Below, piece by piece: positions 1-8,131 of a DNA stretch of 64,000 bases. The notes beneath the pieces are model-generated. The model searched no databases and was not told where the DNA came from. It was given only the letters and a program-made list of their open reading frames with translations. Every line of letters starts with the position of its first letter. Within the stretch, counting starts at the first letter, position 1. Position numbers and translations under genes: made by a program. Origin of the DNA: Sphingomonas sp. HDW15A (GTDB taxonomy: Bacteria > Pseudomonadota > Alphaproteobacteria > Sphingomonadales > Sphingomonadaceae); the NCBI RefSeq assembly GCF_011301715.1, contig NZ_CP049870.1, forward strand, positions 1,798,001-1,862,000, given 5' to 3'.

Positions 1-618
1 GTTCCCGGAAACCGCGGTGGCGGTTGGCCCGGCGCGGAAGGCATGGCTTGCGGTTTCGGCAACCAGCTTCAACTTCGACAAGATGAAGTAGCCGGCCGAG
101 ACCAGACTGCTGGCGAGGATCGCGTTGAGTCCGCGCCGATTTTCTTCCGCCCCGCCGACGCCGGCGCCAACCTTTAGAACCTCAGCTGCGGCAACGCCTT
201 CCGGATAAGGGAGGTCGCTGCCCGTCACGAGGGCGCGGCGAAGCGGAACGGAGTACATCACGCCGAGGATTCCGCCGATGGCGATGATGGCGACCGACAG
301 CCAGTAGGGGAAGCCGGTCCACCAGCCGATCATGATAAGACCCGGCAGGACGAAGATGATCGCGCTCAGCGTCCCGGCGGCCGAGGCGATGGTCTGGACA
401 ATATTATTTTCCTGGATCGAGGAATCGCGGAAGAATTTGAGGATTGCCATCGAAATGACGGCTGCCGGGATCGAGGTCGCAAAGGTGATTCCGAGCTTGA
501 GCCCGAGGTAGACGTTGGCGGCCGTGAAGAGGACGGTCAGCAGCGCGCCAAGCAGGACACCGCGAAGGGTGAGCTCGATCAACGGGCGCGGCGCCGCTCC
601 GGCATCGTTCGAACTCAT
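1..618 (-). CDS. OPT/YSL-family oligopeptide transporter, N-terminal part (cut by window edge)
   Basis: Reads leftwards from an ATG at 618 and is still open at base 1, giving about 206 residues of a protein that should be roughly three times longer. The N-terminus (MSSNDAGAAPRPLIELTLRG) is followed by hydrophobic segments carrying GALLTVLFTAANVYLGLKLG and TSIPAAVISMAILKFF, which are characteristic of the OPT family that imports small peptides or metal chelates by proton symport. Later segments include a Gly-rich helix and a polar SVPLRRALVTGSDLPYPEG stretch typical of these proteins. It lies just downstream of the small secreted-protein gene on the same strand. The family call is good; the substrate cannot be told from this fragment. 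Confidence 0.8.
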   Translation of the reverse strand, partial: MSSNDAGAAPRPLIELTLRGVLLGALLTVLFTAANVYLGLKLGITFATSIPAAVISMAILKFFRDSSIQENNIVQTIASAAGTLSAIIFVLPGLIMIGWWTGFPYWLSVAIIAIGGILGVMYSVPLRRALVTGSDLPYPEGVAAAEVLKVGAGVGGAEENRRGLNAILASSLVSAGYFILSKLKLVAETASHAFRAGPTATAVSGN

Positions 619-622
619 GCCG

Positions 623-988
623 TCAGTCCTTCTTGTCGAGCTTATGGTTGCGGTTGGGCGGCGTAGCCAGTTCGCCCTCGCGCTTGTAGCGGATTGTCCG
701 GTCGTAGCGATTTAGGGTGAGCATGCCGCCCTCAACCATCAGCGGCGTACTAGCCAGCGGCGGTCCATGTTCGGCGCCTTGGCTTTTTTCAATTGTCAGG
801 ACAATCCGGTCGCCATCAAGCTTCCAGCGCCCTTCTGCCGACTCCGAGACGGCGCCATAATCGAGGGCGTAAGCGAAGGTCCCGTCTGGCTCGAGCTCGA
901 TCGCGGTAGCCATTTCCATCTGGTTCCCGACATAAAAACCGGGCAGCGCGGCAGGATCGGCAAGCGCAAGCAGCCATGCAAGAATCAT
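623..988 (-). CDS. Small secreted hypothetical protein
   Basis: About 121 residues from the ATG at 988. The first 18 residues (MILAWLLALADPAALPGF) form a short signal-peptide-like hydrophobic start. The rest looks like a beta-rich lipocalin-like or heat-shock-inducible-type fold (GTFAYALDYGAVSESAEGRW, then LDGDRIVLTIEKS), but I do not recognise the family. An in-frame ATG further upstream at 1042 is possible, but 988 is preferred because its ATG overlaps the TGA of the upstream gene (ATGA), the usual sign of translational coupling. Function unknown. Confidence 0.65.
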   Translation of the reverse strand: MILAWLLALADPAALPGFYVGNQMEMATAIELEPDGTFAYALDYGAVSESAEGRWKLDGDRIVLTIEKSQGAEHGPPLASTPLMVEGGMLTLNRYDRTIRYKREGELATPPNRNHKLDKKD

Positions 989-1371
989 GTAATTTCCACT
1001 CCTGGGGGAACCGGGCTCGAATGGCGGCGGATAACTTTCCAAGCATCACCGTCCCGGACCCAGACGTCGGTCAGCAGCACCCGCTCGTCGATGGGATGGC
1101 CCATGAAGCGAACCTTCCACTGCGCGTCGACGGACGCGACGATCGTGCCGTCCACCTCAACCGAGTCGATGACGCGAACCTCGAGGCTAGCGATATCCAT
1201 CTTTTGAAGCGCGGCGAGCCATTGCTCGAGATCCACGCCAACCGTCCCGGTCGAGCGAATGCCGACAAGCTTGAACTGCGGATGGATCAGCTTGCGCAGG
1301 GTGGCTTCGTCTTTCGCGAACAAAGCATCGCGCCAGGCGCGCTCAAGCTCGGTGATGGTGCTAGCGGCCAC
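985..1371 (-). CDS. DUF4440 / SnoaL-like (NTF2-fold) protein
   Basis: About 128 residues. The sequence runs ITELERAWRDALFAKDEATL, then a region with HPQFKLVGIRSTG, and ends with DVWVRDGDAWKVIRRHSS. This is the alternating helix/strand pattern and the closing W-x-V-x-x-R-H-S-S motif of small DUF4440 proteins in the NTF2-like superfamily. I place the start at a GTG at 1371, 11 bases inside the end of the HerA-like gene; a GTG at 1383 or the ATG at 1437 are alternatives that would lengthen an unconserved N-terminus. The last base of its stop region overlaps the start of the next small gene, so the two are probably co-translated. Substrate unknown. Confidence 0.65.
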   Translation of the reverse strand: MAASTITELERAWRDALFAKDEATLRKLIHPQFKLVGIRSTGTVGVDLEQWLAALQKMDIASLEVRVIDSVEVDGTIVASVDAQWKVRFMGHPIDERVLLTDVWVRDGDAWKVIRRHSSPVPPGVEIT

Positions 1372-2977
1372 GGAGCAATCCACCGAATATTCCGCGCAAC
1401 AACTGGTTGCCGAGCTGCCTACCGACCGAGGACGCAATCGAGCGTCCGGCCGACTGCATCATCTTGTCCGCCATGCTCGGCTTTGCAGCCTCGCGCGCCG
1501 CTCGCGCCTGCTCGCGCTCGAGCTCGCGTTGCCGGCGCTCGGCTTCCCGCTGCTCGGCGGTGCGAAGGCGCGCCGCTTCCTTCTCCTCACGTGCCCGAAC
1601 CTTGGCCTCTTCGGCTGCCTGTTTTTCCGCTTCGGTGGCGGCCTTGGCGGCCATTGCCGCGGCGGCTGCCTCTTCGCTTTTCGCTTTCAGAATCTCCTCG
1701 GCGCTGTCTCGGTCGAGCAGCGCATCGTACCGGTTCCCGATCGCGTCGGTGGTGATCATGATCTGCCGTTCCTGGGCGGTCAGCGGTCCGACGCGCGAGC
1801 GCGGCGGCTGGATCAGCGTCCGCTCGACTGGCGACGGCGCGCCGTCCGGCTGAAGTAACGAGACAAGAGCCTCCCCGACCTTGAGTTCGGTGATCGCGGT
1901 GGCGACGTCGACATTCGGATTGGGACGGAACGTCTCCGCTGCCGATTTGACCGCAGCTTCGTCGCGCGGGGTGAAGGCGCGGAGCGCGTGCTGCACGCGA
2001 TTGCCGAGCTGGCCCGCGACCTTGTCGGGAATGTCGATCGGATTCTGGGTGATGAAATAGACGCCGACGCCCTTCGACCGGATGAGGCGGACGACCTGTT
2101 CGACCTTTTCGAGAAGCGCGGGAGGCGCGTCGTCGAACAGCAAATGCGCTTCGTCGAAGAAGAAGGCCAGCTTCGGCTTGTCGATGTCGCCGACCTCCGG
2201 AAGCAATTCGAAAAGTTCGCTGAGGAGCCAAAGAAGGAAGGTCGAATAGAGCCGCGGACTGGCCATCAGCCGGTCCGCGGCGAGAATATTGACGATGCCC
2301 TTTCCGTTCTCGTCCAGCTTCAGGAAATCCTCGAGCGCAAGCGCGGGCTCACCGAAGAAATGATCGCCGCCCTGCGCCCGGAGCTGCAGCAACGAGCGCT
2401 GGATCGCGCCGACGCTGGGTTTGGAGACGTTGCCATATTCGAGGGTCAACTCATCCGCCCGCTCGCCAATGTTCACCAACATCGCCTGCAGGTCGTCCAG
2501 GTCGAGAAGCATCAGCCCCTCCTTGTCGGCGACGTGAAAAGCGATGGTCAGCACGCCTTCCTGGACTTCGTTGAGGTTCATCAGCCGGCTGAGAAGCAGA
2601 GGGCCCATTTCGCTTACGGTCGTGCGAACGGGATGCCCCTGGGCACCGAACAAGTCCCAGAACTGCACCGGAGCGGCCTCGTACGACCAATCTGAGAGGC
2701 CGATCTCTTCCGCCCGCGCCCTGAACGGCTCATGCGTCTTGGCGGTCGGGTCGCCGGGCATGGCAAGCCCCGCGAGATCGCCCTTCACGTCGGCAACGAA
2801 GGTTGGAACGCCCGCGTTCGATAGCCCTTCGACAATGCCCTGAAGGGTGACAGTCTTGCCGGTGCCGGTCGCGCCGGCAATCAGGCCGTGGCGATTGGCC
2901 CGCTTGAGCTCGAGCCGCTGCGGGCTGACGCCACCCGGTCCCGAACCGATGAAGATACTGGTCGGCTGGTCGCCCAT
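1361..2977 (-). CDS. HerA-like ATPase, DUF853 (YjgR) family
   Basis: About 538 residues. A Walker A motif, GATGTGKTVT, sits near residue 38, and a Walker B-like segment, KLAFFFDEAHLLFDDAP, lies in the middle. NRVQHALRAFTPRDEAAVKSA is typical of the helicase HerA C-terminal domain in the YjgR family. The last 150 residues are a charged, Ala/Glu/Arg-rich coiled coil ending in a Gly/Leu tail. These are soluble hexameric ATPases of unproved role, possibly DNA translocases. A GTG at 2983 is an alternative start, but the ATG at 2977 has the better distance to a GGGAG ribosome-binding site. The downstream DUF4440 gene starts inside its 3' end. Confidence 0.88.
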   Translation of the reverse strand: MGDQPTSIFIGSGPGGVSPQRLELKRANRHGLIAGATGTGKTVTLQGIVEGLSNAGVPTFVADVKGDLAGLAMPGDPTAKTHEPFRARAEEIGLSDWSYEAAPVQFWDLFGAQGHPVRTTVSEMGPLLLSRLMNLNEVQEGVLTIAFHVADKEGLMLLDLDDLQAMLVNIGERADELTLEYGNVSKPSVGAIQRSLLQLRAQGGDHFFGEPALALEDFLKLDENGKGIVNILAADRLMASPRLYSTFLLWLLSELFELLPEVGDIDKPKLAFFFDEAHLLFDDAPPALLEKVEQVVRLIRSKGVGVYFITQNPIDIPDKVAGQLGNRVQHALRAFTPRDEAAVKSAAETFRPNPNVDVATAITELKVGEALVSLLQPDGAPSPVERTLIQPPRSRVGPLTAQERQIMITTDAIGNRYDALLDRDSAEEILKAKSEEAAAAAMAAKAATEAEKQAAEEAKVRAREEKEAARLRTAEQREAERRQRELEREQARAAREAAKPSMADKMMQSAGRSIASSVGRQLGNQLLRGIFGGLLRGR

Positions 2978-3049
2978 GCTCACGTTGCTCCCTGGCTAGG
3001 CTCTGGGACGAGAGCCTAGGACGGTTAGAGCGCGGCGAGCAAGGGCCCT

Positions 3050-4612
3050 TTATTGACGCGGCATGTCGACACCCACGAACGCTTCCGTGCCGTTCGGCAG
3101 GCGAACCAGCAGGAGCACGCTCGTGCGGTTGGCACGCCTGGCGCTTTCAACTGCGGTTGCGAACTCGGCTGGCGTGGTGACCGGCTGCTGGTTGACCGAA
3201 AGCAGCACATAGCCCGGACGAAGTCCTTCTTCGGCCGCTGTGCTGTTCGGATCGACCGCCGTGATGACCACGCCGCGCACGGTGGCGGGAATGTTGCCCC
3301 GGCGCGCGAGGTCAGGCGTAAGCGGCGAAAGCGTCATTCCGAGGCTCTGGGTGGTCTGCCCGCCCTGAGGCGTGACTCCGCCCGGCTGACCGTCGTCGCC
3401 GTCGGTGCCGAGCTGCTGAGCAAGCTGCTCTTCGGTCGGGCGCTGCGCAACTGTCACCGACAGCGTCTGGCGGCGGCCTTGGCGGATGATCTCGACCGGG
3501 ATCTTCTGGCCGACCGGCGTATTGGCGATCAGGTAGGAGACGGTCTCGTCAGGCGTCACGTCGCGATTGTTGACCCGGACGATCACGTCGCCCTGGCGGA
3601 TCCCGGCTCGGCTCGCGGCTTCGCCGTCCACCACCGAACGAACGAGTTCGCCCCGATCCTTGTCGATGCCCAGAGCGCCGGCGATGTTCTCGTCAAGCGG
3701 CTGAAGGCCAACGCCGAGATAGCCGCGCTGCGGGCGCTGGCCCTTGCGAAGCGAGTCGATCACCGGGCGGGCAAGCTCGGCAGGAATGGCGAGGCCGATG
3801 CCAACGCTCGCGCCGGTTGGCGAAATCAGCGCCGAATTGATGCCGATGACATTGCCGGACATGTCGAACATCGGACCGCCCGAATTACCCATGTTGATGC
3901 TGGCATCGGTCTGGATGTAGCGATCGTAGGCGCCGACCCCGGTAATCCCGCGGTGGAGCGCGGAAATGATGCCGGCCGTAACGGTACCGCCAAGGCCGTA
4001 GGGATTGCCGATCGCAACCACCCACTCGCCGACACGCACGCGGGAGGAATCGCCCCAGTTCACATAGGGCAGGTTGTTCGCATCGATCTTGAGGAGAGCG
4101 AGATCCGAGGGCGCATCGCGTCCGACAATGCGCGCGGTATATTCGCGGCGGTCGGTCATCGTAACGGTTACGGTGTCGACCGTGCCTTGCCCACCGGCAC
4201 CCTGAATCAAATGGTTGTTGGTGACGATGTAGCCGTCAGGAGAAATGATGAAGCCGGAGCCGAGCGAGCCTGTCTCACGCGTCCGGCCTTGACCCTGGCC
4301 CTGCCCCTGATCCTGGCCTTGCGGCCCTTGCGGATTGCCGAACCTGCGAAAAAATTCCTCAAACGGGTCGGCCTGGGTGCGGACAGGGACGCGCTGGCGG
4401 GTGGAAATGTTGACCACGGCCGGCTGAAGCCGAGCGGCCAAGTCTGCGAAGGAATTTGGAGCGCCTGCCCTCGGGACAATCTGGTTCGGCGCGTTCTGGG
4501 CCACCTGCGCTCCCGCCTGGCCGGTCGCCAGCGAGAAAGCAGTGCCTCCGAGCAATAGAGCGGTGGCTACTCCGTAGGCGTAACGCACTTTTCCGGACTC
4601 CTTCAAAATCAT
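3050..4612 (-). CDS. degP: DegP/HtrA-family periplasmic serine protease (Do-like)
   Basis: About 520 residues from the ATG at 4612, chosen over an upstream ATG at 4681 because GAGAGG lies just before it and the protein then begins with a proper signal peptide (hydrophobic core at residues 14-36). The trypsin-like domain has the catalytic triad His134 (TNNHLIQ), Asp170 (DLALLKI) and Ser244 (GNSGGP). Two PDZ domains follow (around residues 310-400 and 440-520). A Gln/Gly-rich loop (residues 94-110) precedes the protease core. These proteins degrade or refold misfolded envelope proteins. It lies 74 bases downstream of hflC on the same strand, so envelope quality-control genes are clustered here. 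Confidence 0.93.
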   Translation of the reverse strand: MILKESGKVRYAYGVATALLLGGTAFSLATGQAGAQVAQNAPNQIVPRAGAPNSFADLAARLQPAVVNISTRQRVPVRTQADPFEEFFRRFGNPQGPQGQDQGQGQGQGRTRETGSLGSGFIISPDGYIVTNNHLIQGAGGQGTVDTVTVTMTDRREYTARIVGRDAPSDLALLKIDANNLPYVNWGDSSRVRVGEWVVAIGNPYGLGGTVTAGIISALHRGITGVGAYDRYIQTDASINMGNSGGPMFDMSGNVIGINSALISPTGASVGIGLAIPAELARPVIDSLRKGQRPQRGYLGVGLQPLDENIAGALGIDKDRGELVRSVVDGEAASRAGIRQGDVIVRVNNRDVTPDETVSYLIANTPVGQKIPVEIIRQGRRQTLSVTVAQRPTEEQLAQQLGTDGDDGQPGGVTPQGGQTTQSLGMTLSPLTPDLARRGNIPATVRGVVITAVDPNSTAAEEGLRPGYVLLSVNQQPVTTPAEFATAVESARRANRTSVLLLVRLPNGTEAFVGVDMPRQ

Positions 4613-4686
4613 AATCCTCTCGCTCGTACATTTGCGTTGACGAACGACGCTAGGTCGAGCGCATGAACGCGATTTGAACAACCAGC

Positions 4687-5547
4687 TTAGCGTTCCCCAG
4701 TGAATTGACGGAGGTAATCACTGTCTGGCGACATGATGATCGTGGTCGGCGCAGTGGCGCTGCGGCCATCGCCCAGGAACGTCGTCTGATATGACTGCAT
4801 GGCCCGGTAAAAATCGTAGAACGCAGGGTCCTTGCCGAAGCTTGCGGCATAGATCCTGGCGGCTTCGGCGTCAGCCTCTGCGCGGATGATCTGGGCCCGC
4901 TTGGCACCTTCCGCGCGGATCGACCGCGCTTCCTGCTCGCGGGCGCTGCGCATGCGGGCGAAAACGCTATCGAGCGGCGCTCCGTCCGGCAAGTCCGCCT
5001 TCTTGATTCGAACGTCGACGATTTCCACGCCATATTGGCTGGCGATGCGATTGAGACCGACCCGGATATTCTCCATCGCGCCCTCTCGCTCGGGGCTCAA
5101 GAGCGACGCGAACGGCCGCTTGCCGAGCTCGTTGCGAAGCTGCGAGCCGAGGATCGGCCGAAGCGCGAGCTCGACGCGGTCTTCGGACCGCGCGGCTATG
5201 AACATCCGCAGCGGATCGACGACACGGTAGCGCGCGAAGGCATCGACCTCGAGCCGGCGCTGGTCGGTCGACAGCACCTGCTGGGCATCCATGTCGAGAT
5301 CGCGGACGCGCTTGTCGATCCAGACGATATTCTCGATGAAGGGAATCTTGGCATTGAGGCCGGCGCCGCGCTCGCCGAACTTCTCGCCCTGCTTGAAATT
5401 GTTGACGATTCGGACTGGCTTGCCGAGCCGCGTCACCACGCCCTGCTGGGTTTCCGGCACGATCGACACGCTGCCAAACAAGGCGGCAAGAAGGGTCAGC
5501 GCAACCACCATCGAAACGACCGGATGAGAGCGGATATAATCGGTCAT
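4687..5547 (-). CDS. hflC: HflC, protease modulator (SPFH/prohibitin family)
   Basis: 286 residues with one N-terminal membrane helix (VVSMVVALTLLAALFGSVS) and an SPFH/band-7 domain (VPETQQGVVTRLGKPVRIV through RIKKADLPDG), then a coiled-coil region rich in Arg/Glu/Ala (REQEARSIRAEGAKRAQIIR). With HflK it forms the large membrane cage that surrounds FtsH and modulates its proteolysis. Its ATG overlaps the hflK stop by four bases (ATGA), so the pair is translationally coupled. ftsH itself lies 47 kb away in this window. Confidence 0.95.
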   Translation of the reverse strand: MTDYIRSHPVVSMVVALTLLAALFGSVSIVPETQQGVVTRLGKPVRIVNNFKQGEKFGERGAGLNAKIPFIENIVWIDKRVRDLDMDAQQVLSTDQRRLEVDAFARYRVVDPLRMFIAARSEDRVELALRPILGSQLRNELGKRPFASLLSPEREGAMENIRVGLNRIASQYGVEIVDVRIKKADLPDGAPLDSVFARMRSAREQEARSIRAEGAKRAQIIRAEADAEAARIYAASFGKDPAFYDFYRAMQSYQTTFLGDGRSATAPTTIIMSPDSDYLRQFTGER

Positions 5548-6641
5548 TGAGCCGCTCCCTGTGGCCGCGCTTGCGGCTGCGGTCGCTGAATCTGGTTCAG
5601 CGGAAGATACGGGGTCACACCGGGCGTTTCGACGATCGTCTTTTCGACGTTGCGCAGGATCCGTTCCATCGTTTCGTAATACATACGCCGGCGGGTGACG
5701 TCGGGCGCGAGCCTGTACTGCTCATAAACCTTGTCGAATGCGGTGGCCTCGCCCTGGGCAAGCTGACGCAGCTGAAGCGCGTAGGCATTTGCCTTGTTGA
5801 TCTCGCTCTCCGCATCCTGCTGCGCAGCCGTGACGTCCTTGAAGGCCTCGTTCACCGCGGCTGGCGGGTCGGCCTGGCGGATCGAGACATTGCGGATGAT
5901 CACGCCGCTATCGTAGCGCTCGAGAGTCTGCTGGATTTCGTCGCGGACCCGGCTCTCGATTTCACCGCGGCGAACGCCGAGCACATCGTTCAGCGACATT
6001 TGCGATACGACCTGGCGCATCGAACTTTCAGCGACCTGACGGATCGTGTCCTCCGGCGTGCGAAGTTCGAACAGGAATTGCTCTGGGTCGCGGATGCTCC
6101 ACAGCACGCGATAGGCGATATCGACGAGATTCTGGTCACCGGTCAGGACCAAAGTCTCTTCCGTCGGGGAACCGACATCGACGCCCCGGATTTCCGCGAC
6201 GTTGACCTTCTGCACACGGCTGATCGGCGCCGGAAGTGTCATTCCGATGCCGGGCTCCAGCGTGCTGTTGTAACGGCCGAACACGGTCACCACGCCGCGC
6301 TCCTCCGGCGCGATGCGGTGGAAGGTCGTGAAAAGCAGCCACAGGGTGATGAAACCGATCAGCGCCCAAAGGTAAATTGACCGGTCCGGGCCACTGCCGC
6401 CGAACCCTCCGCCACCGCCGCCGCCACCAAAGCGGCGCCGGTTGCGCTCGAGAAACTCCTCCAGACTGGCTACGCCGCCACCGAGGCTTTCGCCGCGCGG
6501 ACGCTTCGGCTGCTCCTTGCCCCATGGACCGGGTGTCGGCTCGGATGGACCGTCTCCGCCAGATGGCGGGGAGCCCCACGGGCCCTTGTTGTCAGCGAAC
6601 AGGCCACGACCGCGCGTGACCAAGCCGGATAAAAAGCTCAT
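5544..6641 (-). CDS. hflK: HflK, protease modulator (SPFH/prohibitin family)
   Basis: 365 residues. The N-terminal 70 residues are Pro/Gly-rich, including a long Gly run after LEEFLERNRRRF, which is normal for HflK. A single membrane helix (YLWALIGFITLWLLFTTFH) is followed by the SPFH domain (RIAPEERGVVTVFGRYNSTL) and a helical region ending in a Pro/Gln-rich tail. Partner of HflC in the FtsH-modulating complex, and first gene of the hflK-hflC(-degP) group. It is divergent from mrp, with about 70 bases shared between the two starts. Confidence 0.95.
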   Translation of the reverse strand: MSFLSGLVTRGRGLFADNKGPWGSPPSGGDGPSEPTPGPWGKEQPKRPRGESLGGGVASLEEFLERNRRRFGGGGGGGGFGGSGPDRSIYLWALIGFITLWLLFTTFHRIAPEERGVVTVFGRYNSTLEPGIGMTLPAPISRVQKVNVAEIRGVDVGSPTEETLVLTGDQNLVDIAYRVLWSIRDPEQFLFELRTPEDTIRQVAESSMRQVVSQMSLNDVLGVRRGEIESRVRDEIQQTLERYDSGVIIRNVSIRQADPPAAVNEAFKDVTAAQQDAESEINKANAYALQLRQLAQGEATAFDKVYEQYRLAPDVTRRRMYYETMERILRNVEKTIVETPGVTPYLPLNQIQRPQPQARPQGAAQ

Positions 6642-6712
6642 TCGCTCACTATAGGTAGCCTTTTGGCGAAAAACAGTGGCGCCCGTCGAAAAGCTTCCTA
6701 TCTCCGCCGTCG

Positions 6713-7672
6713 ATGACCAATCCCATGCTGACCGCCAACAATTTCCCTGAAGTCGGGCGGATTCGCACCCAACGCTTCGACAGAGGCGTCCTCACTGCAG
6801 TCGCCGACGCTTCGGGTCTGAGCGAAGAGGAACGAAAGCAGCTCGAAACATCGATTCGGAAGGCCGGACTGGCGCTTGACGGCGTAAGCGAGGTCCGTGT
6901 GGCGATCACAGCCGCAAAAAGCGGGCCGATGGTGATCGCCGTCGGCTCCGGCAAGGGCGGCGTCGGCAAATCGACCGTTGCCGCCAACATCGCCGTCGCG
7001 CTCGCTCGCGCAGGTCACAAGGTCGGAATGGTCGACGCCGACATTTACGGCCCTTCGCAGCCGACCCTCCTCGCCGCGCCGGGCCGCCCGGAGGCGATCG
7101 AAAAGGTCCTTCAGCCCGTCGAAACCCCCTTCGGGGTGTCGCTCCTGTCGATTGGCCAGCTTGTGCCGGCAGGACAGGCCCTGGCCTGGCGCGGGCCCAT
7201 GGCGTCGGGGGCGCTCGCCCAACTGGTCGAAGGCAATTGGGCCGACCGCGACTTTGTCATCGTCGACCTTCCGCCAGGGACCGGCGACGTCCAGCTGTCC
7301 CTGATACAAAAGTCGAAACCGGCGGGGGCGGTCATCGTCTCGACGCCGCAGGACCTGTCGCTGATCGACGCGGAACGCGCGGTCGATCTGTTCCGCCGGA
7401 CGGACGTGCCGGTTCTCGGTCTCATCGAGAACATGGCGGGATACCAGTGCCCTCACTGCAACGAGGTCAGCGACCCGTTCGGCCAGGGCGGTGCGGAGGC
7501 TGGGGCGGCGCGCCTGCATATCCCCTTTCTCGGCCGGCTCGCTTTGTCATCCAGCCTTCGCGAGGCCTCGGATGCCGGAAATCCGCCGGCGGCCGGGGAA
7601 GGCCCTGCCGCGAAGGCCTTCGCCGACATTGCCGGCACCGTCCGCACGCAATTGGAGAAAAGCCGCGGCTGA
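6713..7672 (+). CDS. mrp: Mrp/ApbC-type Fe-S cluster carrier ATPase
   Basis: 319 residues. The deviant Walker A motif GSGKGGVGKST is at residues 78-88, with the switch region DADIYGPSQP just after it and a C-terminal CPHC pair (YQCPHCNEV) that holds the bridging Fe-S cluster. The N-terminal 65 residues are a shortened DUF59-like domain. The protein carries and transfers 4Fe-4S clusters to apoenzymes in the cytosol. The CoA-binding gene follows 30 bases downstream on the same strand. Confidence 0.93.
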   Translation: MTNPMLTANNFPEVGRIRTQRFDRGVLTAVADASGLSEEERKQLETSIRKAGLALDGVSEVRVAITAAKSGPMVIAVGSGKGGVGKSTVAANIAVALARAGHKVGMVDADIYGPSQPTLLAAPGRPEAIEKVLQPVETPFGVSLLSIGQLVPAGQALAWRGPMASGALAQLVEGNWADRDFVIVDLPPGTGDVQLSLIQKSKPAGAVIVSTPQDLSLIDAERAVDLFRRTDVPVLGLIENMAGYQCPHCNEVSDPFGQGGAEAGAARLHIPFLGRLALSSSLREASDAGNPPAAGEGPAAKAFADIAGTVRTQLEKSRG

Positions 7673-7702
7673 GCCATTGATGCTGCCCAACCGGAGACGA
7701 TC

Positions 7703-8131
7703 ATGCCCCTGACCCGCGACGAAGACATAGCCGAACTTCTTGGAAGCACCCGGACCATCGCCATGGTCGGGGCCAGCGACAACCCGTCGCGCGCCAGCTT
7801 TGGCGTGATGAAGTTCTTGCAAGACAAGGGCTATCGCGTCATTCCCGTCAACAACCGGATTACCGGCGAGCATGTGCACGGCGAATATGTCTGGCGCGAG
7901 CTTTGCCAGATCGGCGAGCCGATCGACATCGTCGACATCTTCGTGAACTCGGAGAATGCGGGCGCCGTCGTCGATCAGGCCATCGCGGCCGGTGCCAAGG
8001 CGGTCTGGATGCAGCTCGGCGTCGTAGACGAAGGCGCCGCTTCTCGTGCGGAAGCTGCGGGCCTGAAGGTCGTCATGGATCGTTGCCCGAAGATCGAGTT
8101 CGCCCGGCTTGGCCTTGCAGCCGTCGGCTAG
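7703..8131 (+). CDS. CoA-binding protein, YccU family
   Basis: 142 residues forming a single Rossmann-like CoA-binding domain: TIAMVGASDNPSRASFGVMK near the N-terminus, VIPVNNR, then VDIFVNSENAGAVVDQAI and VWMQLGVVDEGAA. The fold is that of succinyl-CoA synthetase alpha subunits, but without the catalytic domain. The ending MDRCPKIEFARLG is typical of the family. No precise function is established. The stop overlaps the end of convergent pmbA by four bases. Confidence 0.88.
   Translation: MPLTRDEDIAELLGSTRTIAMVGASDNPSRASFGVMKFLQDKGYRVIPVNNRITGEHVHGEYVWRELCQIGEPIDIVDIFVNSENAGAVVDQAIAAGAKAVWMQLGVVDEGAASRAEAAGLKVVMDRCPKIEFARLGLAAVG

Noticed and set aside
3053..4558. 501-codon open frame on the plus strand opposite degP
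   Set aside because: It is the antisense reading of a clear DegP gene; no family motifs, and high GC produces long antisense frames.
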